From Sarcophilus harrisii (Eukaryota > Chordata > Mammalia > Dasyuromorphia > Dasyuridae): 64,000 nt of DNA. The stretch spans positions 75,901,501 through 75,965,500 of the forward strand of contig NC_045431.1 of assembly GCF_902635505.1 (NCBI RefSeq), read 5' to 3'. Shown here piece by piece: positions 30,301 to 45,153 of the stretch (positions are counted from its first letter, which is position 1; the number at the start of each line of letters is the position of its first letter). The notes below the pieces were generated by a model, which did no database searches, had not been told where the DNA came from, and was given only the letters and a program-made list of their open reading frames with translations. The position numbers and the translations under genes are program-made.

Positions 30301-33300
30301 ATTTTTTTCATTTCATTATAATGAATATCCATAAATCTAAGACTTTATATTTATCTAGCCTAGGAAGCCTACCTGTAAATGTGAACCAGAAGCATTACTC
30401 CTTGTATTCTGTGGAGTTCTTTTACCTATATTAAAACAAAAAAAAATAAATTCCATATAAATTTAAGGAATTATTTAGTTTGGCATTTATCTTCTGGCAA
30501 AATTTCTTTTTAAAAAATATGTGTATATAATTTTACTTCTCCAATTTCATGTTAAAACAATTTTTAAAAACTTTTTTTGCTTTTTATTTTTGTTTTGAAT
30601 TCCAAATTCTATCCCTTCCTCCTTCCTCCCCCTCCCTGTTCCCTGAGACAGAAAGCAATCAGATATAGATTATACATATGCAATCATGTAAAACATTTTC
30701 ATATTAATCATTTTGTAAAAGACTTAAATAAAAGAAACAGAATAAAAAAAAAGTGAAAAATAGTATGCTTCAGTGTGTATTCAAATAAGATCAGTTCTTT
30801 CTCTGGAGGTAGATAGTATGCTTCATTGTGAGTCCTTTGGGATTGTCATGAATCATTGTACTGCTGAGAATAGCTAAGCCATTCAAAATTCATCAAACAA
30901 TATGCATATAATGTTCTTCTGGCTCTGTTCATTTTACTTTGCATCAATTCATGTAAATTTTTACAGATTTTTCTGAAATCATCCTGCTTGCGATTTCTTA
31001 TCGCACAATAATATTCCATCACAATCATATACTACAGTTTATTTAGCTATTCCCTAAGGATTTCCGATTATTAGCCACCACAAAAAGAGCAGCTATAAAC
31101 TTTTTGAACAAATAGGTCCTTCCTCTGCCCCCACTTTTTTTGGGGGAGGAATGTCTTGGGATATAGACCTAGCAGTGGTATTGCTGGATCAAAGGATATG
31201 CACAGTTTTACAGCCCTTTAGATATTTTCTTTTGTTTGTTTTTGGTACGATTTCTAAAGATATATGATAATATTCTCTGAATGTTATATAGTTCTTTATA
31301 GTCCACAAAATAATAATATAAAGATTAAGAAATGGTTAGAGAAGGTGAGTTTTCTATCTGAAGTCACATGACTTATAATAAGTGTCCAAGCCCAGATCTG
31401 AACCCAGGGTCTCTATACTTCAGGTTCAGTTCTCTGCTTTTTTTAGGTAGAGTAGATATTGGGAGAATGGACTGGTAATTTCATCAGTGTAGGAAGAGCT
31501 CTTCAATGATCAGATCAGGAACTCCCTTGTAACTTACTCTTAAGAGAGATACGTGGGGAGACCGAAAGGCTAAGTCACTTGTCCCAAATCACCTTGACAA
31601 TAGGTACTGGGGAAAGGATTTGAAGGTTGCTCCTTGATCCATTATAGAATGCTGCCTTTAACATATGTGTGTTACACACACACACATATGTTAAAGGCAG
31701 CATTCTATAACATTTATACATTATACATTGAAATGCATCCATGACTTTTTCATTCTGTACAACTCTTGTCCATGACCTCTTCTAAGTTCACCACCTAAAG
31801 TATTGTGACCCTTTCCTGATTTTTCATGATTGCAAAGATACCAAATGAAGGAATGGGTTCTTCATGGGTTATTCCTTATTTTTACCACTGTATCAGCCCT
31901 TCTTTGTTCATTCACACATTTCTTTGATGACAGACTTTCTTTTGTAACATGTTTAATATCATATAAATATAAACTTAAAATTTTTCTTTTATTCACCTCA
32001 TTTTTCTATTTCTTCTTCGTGCAAGCTTGGGAAATATCCTCATTTCTGATTTGTCATATTTTGTCCTTTGCAAGCATTTGCATGTGACGTACTCAAAACA
32101 AATCAAAACTAAAATATTTTTGATACTCACTTGAAGTTGCAGCCATGTTGGTGATCTGATCAGAGAGATCTTCAATGATTTCAACAAAATTAAGTGGGAA
32201 AATCCCCGTCTTGCCATTCCGTTCTCCTCGGGCCCATTCATCATTGATATACTCTTTAAGGAGAATCATTTCTCCTTCTGAGAAACTCAACTCATCCTTT
32301 TGGTCTCCTATGTATTCAAACCGAGCCACACATCTGGGACCTCTGAACAAAGTAAAAAAGTCTAAGTATAAATCTAAATTGAATCGGATTCAAATTGCTT
32401 CAATAAAGCCATTTATTTATTTGCATGGATTCATTCAGGGCCTGCTACACTTAAGGGACTATGGTAGGTAAAACATAATTTTAAAATGTAATAAAATAAT
32501 ATGTAAATACAATATAATACATTTTTCCAGGCGTGTTATTGCACTGGTGTAGGAAATTCCCTCCAATGAAATCAGAAACTTCTCTTCAATCTTTCTTCCA
32601 GGTTGGTTTTTGCTATGGGACAGCTTACATTTTCTTCTATTCTTCTTCTAGTCTTTTAACTTAGTTTCAATATTTCTTGTTGTCTCATGTGGGGTCTTTA
32701 TTGTAATTTTCAAGGAGTTTGTTGCTTGAGCTATGGTGTATACCTCTTTTCTATTTTTTCTTCACTAGCTCACATTAATTCTCCATCTTTTTCATCAGTA
32801 ACTTGTAGAGAATGGTCTGGGGCCCTTTGAGGTTAAGTGACTAAACCATTACTGGTGAAAAGATAGGCTTGATGCCATGTCTCCTTTACTCCAAGACTGG
32901 CCCTTCTAACTACTCTAATCTGCTTCCTTTTCAACAAGAAACAGAACCTATAAAAATACCTGAAGATAAGTCACCTCTTCTGAGGGTGGATGTCATTTCA
33001 GTTCACATTCACTCATTAGAATAAATGATAGATATGGAGACAATTAATTCATTTAATTATACCCCTGGACATAGCTGCCAGTCACTAAATAATCTCTTAG
33101 ATGGCATAGTCCACTAGGAATCAAGATTTATGCCTGGAAGAGAACTTTGAGGTCATCAAATCCAACTTTATTTAACGGGTTCTACAAAGCCTAACTAGCA
33201 GAATAGGGATTTAAACTCAAATTCTTTGGTCCCAAATCTAATGTTTATAATAATGCACCACTATTATGCCTCCTGGGTATCCTTGGGACAAAGGGCAGAG

Positions 33301-36300
33301 AAAGGCAAGGCCCCAGTCACTCTAAAGGCACCAAATATAGGTTCTACTAATAGTGGAGAATACAAGGACTAATCTAGTGTCAGTGGCGGGGTATGAGAGG
33401 TAAAATGAGATTCAATCATGAAGACATGCTAGAATCTGACCCAACACCTTGACTCCCTAAGTCCTATAGTGGAACAATCGGTTTTGTCCTTTTCAAATGT
33501 TTGCATTCCAAGAAGTGGAATGAGGTTTATTTATGTCTAAATGAGGTAGATCAACTCAAAAGAGAAACAGAATGGAGACAAAAAAAGTCTTCATTTTTCT
33601 TAGAGTCAGTATAGCTTAATATCCAAGGCCTATGCTTACACAACACTGACTTTAGAAAGAAGTTTCAATTATAACAAGGTCCAGGCAAAGGAATTGCCTG
33701 AAGCAAGAGAAAGCAGTTGGACATGCTCCAATCAAATCCTTATTTAGTTAGGTCATGAGTCAACTGCCAGAGAACACAGCTTTAAGTTCAACCTGTATGC
33801 ACAGTAAATGCTGCTTACAACCTTCTCTCCATCCAAAGCCCAAACAAATTTGAAATCTCAACCAAGTATTTTGTATCAGAAGGTTTGTTATTTATGGCAA
33901 CCTCTGTATTTATTTACTTATACCCTCAGGAAACATCTCCTTTGGCCTGACCTATTCAAATTTTTTTCTTTTTCAGCAGACACTGAATTTCACTTATTTG
34001 TTCATTTTAGTAGAATACAATATAAGAGAGGAAAAAGAAATTCACAAAAAAGGCCCAATGACATCAAGAAAGAAAATCATCTCTAAAATTAAAGAATTTT
34101 CCCATATTGATGAGTTTTTTTTTCCTTTCTTAAAAGAGAAGGGTTTGGTGACAGGGATGGAAAACATACTGGGAAATTAATCTCATGTTTAAAAAAAGAG
34201 TCAGTAAGTTTTCAAAATAGGAACTCTTCCAGTTTCTATACACGTATCATTCTACGATCTAGCTTGGCCAAATCACCAAAATTTGGACTGAAGTTGGAAG
34301 ATGGAATATAATGATCTCCACGATGCCCTTTTTTCAGTCTCCCAAATTTAAAACTCAATTATTCTAACACATCAAAATCAAGATAATAAATGAAATCATA
34401 CAGATCCATCCAAATCATTGCTTTGAGACTCGGCCCTGAATGACCAAGTGGACCTGTTCTATCTTTATACTTATGGAACAAATATCAGAATTCATCCACA
34501 TTTGTTATCCCTGTTAAAATTTTAATATTGAAGATATTTAAGCAAGTTTCCTTCATAATTAAGATTAACATTGACTATTCAAATGATTATTTAAAGATGC
34601 CCACACTTAATAATTTGATGTCCTCTCCAAGCTTTCACCTTTTCTAACAAGCAATTACATAACTCACATAGCACAGTGGGATGAAATGGATCCTTTTTCC
34701 CCTTTACCTCCTTCGGGCACATCAATCTGACAAAGACAAAGGCAACAGAATAAGTCACACATCTTCAGGTTTTCTCCATGGAAATGTCTATATGCTGAAG
34801 CAAAGAACTCAGAAAATTCTTTTCCAGCAGATTCTGTATTTTCAATTTTATTTTACATAAGAATTGCCTGTACTGTTGTTATAAAGATTATTTTTTTAGA
34901 GGAGGATGGGAATACGTAATTGGTATTTATAGGTTTATTATGTTCAAATAAAATCCATAGATATTTCTTCTGGCTTTTTACTAAATGATAACTTCTAATG
35001 GGGAAAATGACCAACCACCACAGCCTCCCCACCCCATGCCAACAATTTTTTGTTGCAAAGTTTAGTTTTATTGAGAATGGTCACATGTATTGCCCTAGAG
35101 AACTATGTGATGTTTCAGATCTCTAGTTATCTTTGTCCAATAAGAAATATTTGACCAGACTAGACAATATTCTCCTTTCCACCTAGTTGTTTTAAAGCTT
35201 TCCCTTTTGTCCTGAAAGTAAAATCAAGTGATACTTTTGCTAAGTGCTACAGCAGACACATCTGCTCACACCATATTTAGAATGATGTATTTCACTTACA
35301 GGTGCCAAAGTTTAGAAAAGATACTGTGAGACTAGTCAGAGTAGACTAACTAAGATGGTGCTAGATCATGCTAGCTAAGGGCTGACTAAATGAAATAAAG
35401 ATGCTCCCTGTAGTGAAATTTGGAAGATGGGAGGTGATAGTATAGCTGTTTTGAATTATTTAAAAGGCTGTCATTTGTAAGAGTGTGTGGATTTTAAGCC
35501 GCAGAGAGTACAATTAGGAAAAATATCTAGGAACTAAAACAGAAGCAGATTTAGGGTTGAAAAGTCAAACAATTAGAGCTAGTGCCAGAAAAGGAACGGG
35601 CTTTAGACAGTAGTGACTTTCTCCTCCCCAGAAGGTTAGAGGGAGGGGCTTGATAAGAGGGATACTATAGGAGAGATTCCTAACTGTATATGAGGTTCCT
35701 TCAGGATTCTATAAAGTTTGAAAAGTTTTCTTGGCTTATGACACAGGGGCTAAAAGAATAATCAGTCAGGGATTTATTCATTTAATGATTTAAGAACATG
35801 TAAAACTAAAGTAAGACCATCTCATTTCTGGGATGTCCAACGTTTACTGCTACTTTCTTCCCTAGGTATCACTTAACACAAAGAATGATACATAATTCCC
35901 AAGTGATTATCCTATCACAAAAAGGGAAAAATAAAAATTCTGTCTATGACATTTTTCTTTCTGAGATTTTGAAATCAGTTCCAATTTATAGATGGACTGA
36001 TGTTGATGCATCAATGGTCCAGCTAAAAATTTGGGGTTGTCAAACTGACGTTCAACACAGGGACCTTTGGGTACTGTTTATATAGAAGGGTATAGGAAAA
36101 GGAACCAGTAAAGTTTTCTTTATTAGTTTTGCTATATCATTTTCTATTGTTCTTCATATACTTTCCAAAAGACTGTGAGCTCCCTGAGGACAGACTATTT
36201 TCCTTTTGTCTTTGTAGACCTGGCGCAGGATATAGTGGTTGCCTGAAATAGGTATTGAATTTTAATTGAAAAGGGGCAGCTACGTAGCACAATGGGTAGA

Positions 36301-39300
36301 ATACCACCCCTGGACTCAGAAGGACCAGAGTTCAAATGTCTTGAACAAACTTACTAGTTGTGTGACTCTGGACAAGTCCCTTAACCCGAATTGCTTCTCC
36401 AAAACAAAATCAATTGAATTGTATAGTTATAAGTATGATTAGTCTTCAGGAAGCTTAAAGACTGCTTCTTAGTTATTGTATCTTCAATTTCCTTAAAAGT
36501 TATTAAAACTAAGGTAATAGTGGAAGCGCTATAATTGAGTAATGTTCCAGTTACAGAAAGTTAGAGGGTTCTGGAGACACATTATAAACGGTGACCTGTG
36601 GTGGGTCTACTGTGATTTCTGGGTATCTTTCTTGATCGTTCTCTTCAGAAGCTTTTGGACCATGCAATTTACAAAGACTTCTCAAGTGTCTTAGTGCTTA
36701 TGTGACCAAAAAAACAAAAAACAAAAAAAATCATGTGGATATCCTGCCGTTTTATTTTTAAAATACAAATTTTACTTGCTCAATGCAACAAAAGCATCAA
36801 TTAAAATTTGCCAAAAAGTAATTTTCCACAATATAATCCCATTTTCCTCTCATAATCATTATGTAATTAGAGATATATTAGAATATGAACAAAAGTTTTA
36901 GTTAAAAAATTGGGGAGGAAGGGTCACCAGCTGCAGGGGATTCTGGATGCTGCAATGGGGTAATAATGCTGTCTACAAAGATAATTTGTAGCATTTTATA
37001 ACATTTCACATTTCAACTGTGCTTTTGGTTACAAAAGCACTTTTCACACAATTACCTTCTGAAACAGAAAAGGAGGAGTGTTCTTATCTTATAGAAAGAG
37101 AGGAATGATCAACCTGTACTTCCATAACTGAGACATATCAAAATAGGGATCTGAATTTAGGACTCTTCTATTTCCATTAGCTAGTTGTTGGTCTTCCAAG
37201 CCCACTCCCCACACTTGAGGAATTCTCTTACTCCACATCTATGAGTCTGGAAGATTTTTTTCTCTTCTTAATTTTGAGGTTATTTAAAATACTGAGTACT
37301 GAGATTGCTAGGTTGGTATAGTGAATAGAGAGCCTGTCCTGAATTCAGGAAAACTCATCTTCCCAAGTTCAAATCCAGCCTGAGACACTTATTAGCTGTC
37401 TTGTCTCAGTTTCCTTATCTTTAAAATCAGCCAGTAAACCACAGCAATATTTTTGCCAAGAAAACTCCAAATGGCCTTGTGAATAGTCAACATGACTGAA
37501 ACAAGTGGACAACAAAATGGTACTAGAGTTAAGACGCAAAATTACACTTGGCCAAGTGGTTGGCAAAATGCACCACCACCTAAATAAGTTTTAGGGTTTG
37601 AGCCTAAGATGATTAATTACAGAATTCTAAAAGTGTGTAAAATATATGAATTTTAAATGAGAGTTGCCCAGAATGCACTATACAGTTACTGTCCCATTTT
37701 GTAAGGTGACCTTAAAAAGGGGCTGTCTTTTTATCAAAGAATTATAGCTAATAATGAACAAATGAATCTTTTAGAAAATTTTACTTGAAAACCTGGGATT
37801 AGCATGATGCAGTTTATACGGTACCAGACTCAAAAGAGACTTGGGTCTAATTTCTTTATTTAACTTTAGGAAAGTCCCTTAACTTTTCTGAATATCAATG
37901 TCTATATCTGACACAGAGATAGTAATATTCAGAACAGATACCTCACAGGAATGTTGTGAAGTGTCATGTGTTACCATTCATTATGTCACTAGTAGAAGCT
38001 ATGTGGAACAGAGGACTTGGTCCCAGCAGTCGCGAGCTCATATTGTAGTTCTGTACTTTACTCACTATGTGTTTGGCTAAGTCACCTCACTTCAGTTTTT
38101 TCATTCATATAATGGGGATAAAAATAAGTATAATGTTTTTTTTTTTTTTTTCCCACAGAGTAGTTTTGAGGAAACTATTTTTAAAATAACACTTGGGCAG
38201 CCAAATGATGTAGTAGATATGATGCTGGGCCTAGAATCAGGAAGGTGCATTCAAATCCAGACACTTACTGGCTATGTGATCTCCGGCAAGTCACTTAACC
38301 TGTTTATCTCAATTTTCTCATCTGCAAAATGGGGATAATAGTAGCAACTAATTCCCAGGGTTATTGTGAGTATCAAATGAGGTAATATTTATAAAGCACT
38401 TAGGAGAGTATCTGGCATGCAGTAGCTACTTAATAAATGATTATCTCCATCTTTCCTGCCTAAAGGTCCTATAAACATGTATGGTATTGATTGTTCAATT
38501 TAATTGATTTCAGTATGGTAAGGATATTCTTCAGAGTATTCCTATGATGGACAATAATAACTGAATAGATGATAACTGAATTCAAATAAGTTATTTATTT
38601 TGCTTGGGGTTTGTCTATAAAATGAGGGTTAAACTATACAGCTTTAATAATTCAATTCAAATATGCAATAAAAATTTATTAGATAACTACCATGTGTAAA
38701 GCCTGAACATCTTGGAAGCCAATGTCCCAAGCTTTTTGGATAGTTTTACTATTAATATTTATTCAAAGGATATAGCTAGATTCTCCAATGGAGAATGTTC
38801 AATTTACAATAAACATATTTTCAATTATCCAAGAATTAAAAATGTTATATTTGAAAAATTGAGTCTCTATTCCCCATCTCCCTCTGACATGCATAAGTAA
38901 TAGCAAATGCTCTTTCATCTTCCCAGATAGACTGTTAATAATCAAAACTGTTTATTATATGTTTTTATTGGCATTTTCCAATATCAGTAAGTTGTATCCA
39001 GGAATAAATGACGCTCTTGTTATCAGAGATCCTAAAGGCTGCTTGACATGTACCAGCAGTCATAATTATGCCAGTAGGAAGCTTTTAATTGCTGTTTTTA
39101 GAGACTACTTTGTACAAATGTGTGTATGAGACAGGAGAGAGAGAGGAGAGAGAGAGACACACACACACAGAGAGGAGAGAGAGAGAGACACACACAGAGA
39201 GGAGAGAGAGAGACACACACACAGAGAGGAGAGAGAGAGACACACACACAGAGAGGAGAGAGAGAGACACACACACACACAGAGGAGAGAGAGAGAGACA

Positions 39301-42300
39301 CACACACAGAGAAGAGAGAGAGACACACAGAGAGGAGAGAGAGAAAGACACAGAGAGGAGAGGGAGAGGGGAGGGAGAGGGGAGGAAGAAAGGAGGGAGA
39401 GGGGAGGGAGAGGGGAGAGAAATTGTGTGAGGGGAAGATATTTGCATATTTGTGGGAAAGTGGTTCTTATTGTATCAAAATAAAATGTGTCAATTTTTAA
39501 AAAAGAAAGCATAAGGATGGAAAAGGAGAAAATAAATAAAAGTACTCTGGCTTTATCCCAGAAATCACAATATTCCTGAGCTTATCACTAACAGTTGCCT
39601 AATAGTTCCCCTATTTTGCCTTCCTTCACAAGGCAGGCTGTGGTATTTAATAAAATTACAGTGGCTAAATATAATCTTGCTTTATCCATTTTGCAATTAT
39701 TGTGTGAGAATCTCACAGCAGGCGCTGAACAAGTCAACAGTGATCTCACCCACCTGAGGAAATTTACTTATTCATTTACTTCTTTGGGGGGAGAGAGGGA
39801 GTGACTAAAGAATACAAAAATAACCATAATAAGAAGTGCAAAAGAAAGGAATTTGGGGAAAGAAAAACCTTCTGAAAAATATTCTTTCTGGATAACTGAT
39901 CATCATTTGATTCAATATACTAAAGAAATAATAGGCACATCTGAAACTGATCAACAATGAGGAGTGACAGTCCAACATGTTTTTTTTTTTTCTCTCAGCA
40001 GGGAGAAAATGAACTGGAGAGGTATAATCTGTCCAATATGGCCAATATTTTGGTTTGCTTTGTTTTGTTATATTTCTTTCTTATAAAGGGAAAGAGAAAT
40101 GAAGAAGCAATAGTCATAATAATTTAGTGAGAGAAATGGATAATAAGCCTAGCCCTTATAAGCACACACAGAAAGCTCGGCTAATGTTAGACTTTCTATA
40201 ATGGATTTCAATTTGATAACCGTATAGTAAAGAGGAGCCTTTGTGAACACTGGAACTAGCACTAGTCGGCCCAAGCCTGCCTTTTTGATCTAACTCTTTC
40301 TTGCCTGCATGAGTTCTGGTGAGAGAAAAGACATAAATCTAGAAGGGAAGAGGTATCCCCAGAAATGTGGCTCTCTGCTTTTGCATCTTTGTGGATATTT
40401 TTCCTGTTTTAAGTTAAGGAGATCACAGATAGCAATGATATTGGGGATTTTGAAAAATCAGACTTCAGTGCTGTGAGCATCAACTTCTGAGATCCAGTGC
40501 AGCATTTGTTGAAACTTTAATTCATCCAGAGACTATGCTGCATTTAGATCAGGACCTGGTGGGTCCATTATTATGTAAAAATTGGGTAGCATGAGCCTAG
40601 TTTTCCAGGGGGAAAAGTTAGTATAGGAGACTGTGTGCTGCCTCCATCCTTTCATCCTGGCATTGGGTAGAAAATGTTTTCAGTTCAGTTCTTGCTGTCT
40701 TTCAAGTAAATTTCCCTTGATAAAAACTAATTGGTACTTATTGGTTATGTGGAATCAGGGACTTTGTCATGGGCAATTAACAGTGACCATAGTGGAATGA
40801 AGGTTTGAGCCAATAGCTTTAGAGAAAAGACCTCTCAAGGGTACCCTAGAATCCTGAGGAGGGGACTTAGTGAAATGGGAGGGAGAGTGAATCCAAGGTT
40901 TACCACAATTAAAATAATCCAGCTAATCACTAGTCAATAAAAGTTGTTCATCATTTAGGCTGGAACAGTTTTTTTTAATTACTCTTCTGAAGATTTTAGA
41001 CATTATGCTGCATTGGGCAGTAATCATTCTCTCTCTAACTGAATGAGTTGAAAGAAATAATATATTACTGAAAGATCCCAAATAAGTCAATAGAAGGAAT
41101 GAAACTAGAACCTTAAAGCCTTGTAGTCTTTGTTTTAGCTTTTGAATTAAATTTGCCAGTCAAGTAGCATCCACATTCTCCCTAAGCTGAACATTATTCC
41201 AATTAAAATGGAAATGGACCACTTACAATTACTTTGACATAGTTAGCAGGAAATATGCCAGTCTGATTTCTACATTTTCCTCGGTACCAATCACTGTCTA
41301 TTTTTTCCAGAAGATAAACAGTCTCTCCAGAAGTGAGGTTCAAGTCATCAGCTTGCTCTGTAAGAGAAAATTATAATTATGTGCAATAAATTATCCTAAC
41401 TGCAAATGCAATTAATAAAAAGGCAACTACTACAGAGCAACATTTTGTCCATTTGGATTGTATCTTGTGTTGATTTAACTTCACAACTAATTAAGTTGTC
41501 TTTTTCAAAAAATAAAACCCTAAAGAAAATTCACTACTGTTTCAGTATATTCCAAGATAAATTCATATGGGTTCATAATACACAGATTTCTGGGATAAGT
41601 TAAAATACCATATCCAGGTCTATTTATCATTCTTTGCTTGTACTTTCCACCCATAGTACTGAAATATAGAATGATAATTTCATTGTGGAAGAGGTCCAGT
41701 GAATGAAATCACCTACCGATTGTGGAGAACAAATTGTCTAATAATCTATTTTCATAGATGAATTTATTCCCCAGGAAGTTGCCCAAGGTACACAGTGGTC
41801 ACGTAGAGTCATGTCTAGAGTAACGTATCTAAAAAGTGTCAGGAGTGGCTTTTGAACCCAAGTGATCTGGGCTTCCTCTAGTCACTGACTCTGGAACCCT
41901 CCAATGGGTCTATGGCCTCCTTGATGGAAGAACTTCCTACAAATTGTAACCCATTCATATCTAGTTGTCTTGTGCTTACTCTTATCCATTTCTTCCCAAA
42001 AACCCACCACCTAACGTACAAAAGTCTTCCTTGAATTCTCCTCAAATTTTATGGATATGTATAGGACAATTGGTTATTTCTCTTTCCCTAGTTCCCTATT
42101 TTTTTTCCCTTGATCATATATTTCTAATGTAAAAATAGTAAATACAATAGCTAACATTTAGTTACTTATTATGTACTAGAGACTATGCTAAATGCTTTAA
42201 AATCATGTCTCATTTGATTTTCACAACAATTCTGGTTGGAAGATGCTATTTTATTTATTTTTATTTTGTTATTTTGAGAGACAATTAGATTTTAGTGACT

Positions 42301-45083
42301 TGCCCAGAGTCACATAGCTAATAAGTGTTAAGTGTCTGAAATCAGATTTAAATTTAGGTCCTCCTGATTTCAGGGTCAATATACTATCCATTTTAACATC
42401 TAGTTGGCCCAGAAGGTGTTATTTTATAGATAAGGACTGAGGCAAATAGAGGTTAAGTGGCTTGCTAGCAATTGTCTGAGGCTGGATTTGAACTCAGTTC
42501 TCCCTTACTCCAGACAAATAGTACTAATGAACATTTAAAAGCAGTTTACACAGTGATAAAATGGTAACATCACTATTGTCAATCATCTGTTTATTTTTAA
42601 AGCACTTAATTGGTAAATATTAATCTGAAATAATTGAAGAAACCAGATTAATACAGCTTTTCAACAAGCAGATTTAAGCCACAGTAAAACAAAGTCTAGT
42701 TTCTCTAAAGAAGATAATTGGGGTATAGATAATCAGGAGCTTATTGTATTTGTAAATTATAATGTGGCAGCATGAGATTTTTAAAGCACTGAAAAAAATT
42801 TCCAAAAATCTCCTTTAAAATCCTTTGGACTTTGATCTTACAGAAGAATTTGAAGGGATATATCTATGCAAAAAGGCTCAACTTTCTTAGCCTGCAGGAT
42901 TTCATTTACTAAATTAGAAAGCATAATTTTGCAAGGCTTTGGATCTTCGATTTAGTTTTCACAAGAAACTCCTTCCAAAAGTGTGGATTAGTAACTGTTT
43001 TGCAACGTTTTTAGTTTTACTCAGTTGTCTGGCTCATCGAGAGGTTAAATGTCTTGTCGAAGGTCACAGACAATTATTCTCTGCCAGAGGTAGGCTTGAA
43101 TCTTTTCCTTTCAGGTTGGTTCCCTAGCCATTATGTCACACTTCCTCTCATAATAGTACCAACAACCCTTGAGATTGATATAGTCCTTTAAGGTTTGCTT
43201 TCCACTCCCCTTGATTTAAGCCTTACAATAATCCTATGTGATGGGTACCACAAATACTAAATTATTCCTTTTGCAACTGAAGGGACAGGTTTGGAGAGGG
43301 GTACAATGGTAGCCAGAATGTGAGAACATGACCTCTGAGCTAGCTTGCGCAACTTGAGTAAATGTTAAATAGCAAAAGAAGCTCCAATTATCTTACATGA
43401 AAATTTGCCTATGACTCTAGGCCATCCCTGGTACTCTGCCTTTTTTATGCTATTTCTATATAATATTTGACCTGGCCTAAAGGTGGGTTACAGGGATCTG
43501 CCATGTTGCCCCGATGCTGCCCAGGACTGTCTTTCCAATAACCTCCCCCTCCCCCAATGAATCTAAGAAACCCTAATAAATCTACATCTATAACCCATGC
43601 TCCTGCATTGCTTCAATATCTCAGTTTTCTCTAGGAGGGGCTGCCACCCTGTAATTCCCATAATCAGCGGAGAACAGATCTTGCATCTTTACAGAGGTCA
43701 ATCAATCAATCAATCATTCAGTCAATCAAGCATTTGTAGCAGGTACTGTGCTTGTGGGTGGTGATACAAAAACCAAAGTGGACAAGTCTCTTACCTTTTG
43801 TGAGATGAAATAAACCCAAAGTACTAACAAGTACATGTGCAGTATTATTGTATTGGAGGCTAAGGGTGGGGGACTAGCAGGAAGCCAAGAGAGGCCATGA
43901 AGGAAGCTGAAAGTCTAAGAGGCAGAGATGAGAGGAGGAAGGACAATCTTTGAATGAGGGTCAGTCTGGCAAAGGCATGGAGAAAAAGGATAGGAAACGT
44001 TCATGGGGGAGAACATAGACCATATAGAGCGTAGCAAAGGACTGATACTATGGAATAAAATTAAATCACTTAGCCATGGTCATATAGCTAGTTAAGTTTT
44101 ATGAAGCAAAATTTGTTCAAAACAATACTTTTGAGTATAATTTGATTACAATTAATAATTGGCATCACACTGGCAGATTTTTTATAAATAATTCATGGAA
44201 TCACATTTTAAGAAGTTCAACAAAAAGTTGTGTTTATTTTGGGGAACAATTTGAATGTAATTTTGTTTGGAAGAAAGGGGGACAGACTAGGTGATCTCTT
44301 AGGGTCCCTTCCCGATCCAGAATGCTATATATTCAGAGAAAGTAGTTTAAAATGAATCTTCCTTTATCTATAACCAAGAGATCAGTAGTTTAAAAATATA
44401 TCATCTGGAACAGTTTTTTAAATCATAGTTTCACTACCTGAAGGATTTGTGATATTGTTAGTGGAAATAATTGCAAGTATGAGAATTCTCTTCCCCCAGG
44501 CAGATTGCAACCCATCTATGACTCAACTATTAAGTCTTAGTGAAGCAGAGAGAGATTAAGGGACAGGTTCTGGATCACATAGCAAGTAAGTGTCAGAAGC
44601 AAGATTTAACCATCTTCCTGACTCCAAACTAAGCACTCTATCCAGTAAACCACAGTGCATCTGACTTTTGTCCTTACCTGCTGGAAAATCATGTAGCACA
44701 AGTGCATGAGGGACATTACCCTCAACAGATTTCTGTACATTGGTTGTATCCTTGTAAGGAAAAAAAAAAATGGAATGATAAATAAAGTTACCACTTATTT
44801 TTTTTTTCTTGTTAATTCTACTGACACATATATTATCAATATATAATATAAACCATATACATGATATAAGCTGAATTAAACAAGGGAAGCATTATCAGAT
44901 TAGGAAGGAATGTCTTTGCCAAAGGAAGGATAAACTTTCACTGATTAGCAATTCACTTTTGAGAATTTTATTTGAGAAAGAGATGATGAGATGGGGAGAG
45001 TAAGAAATATCAGAAAGACAAGAGAATAAGAGAAGGAAGAAGAGAGAGAATGAGAGAAAGAGAGGAGATGGAGGGATTCCGAG

Positions 45084-45153
<70 letters not shown>

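Noticed and set aside
39085-39512. Several 76-135-codon open frames on both strands
   Set aside because: All are translations of the GA/CA minisatellite.
43440-43690. LTR-like look ('aaccctaataaatctacatc' and following)
   Set aside because: No definable ends, no flanking duplication and no internal retroviral sequence nearby. At most an old solo LTR fossil; not called.
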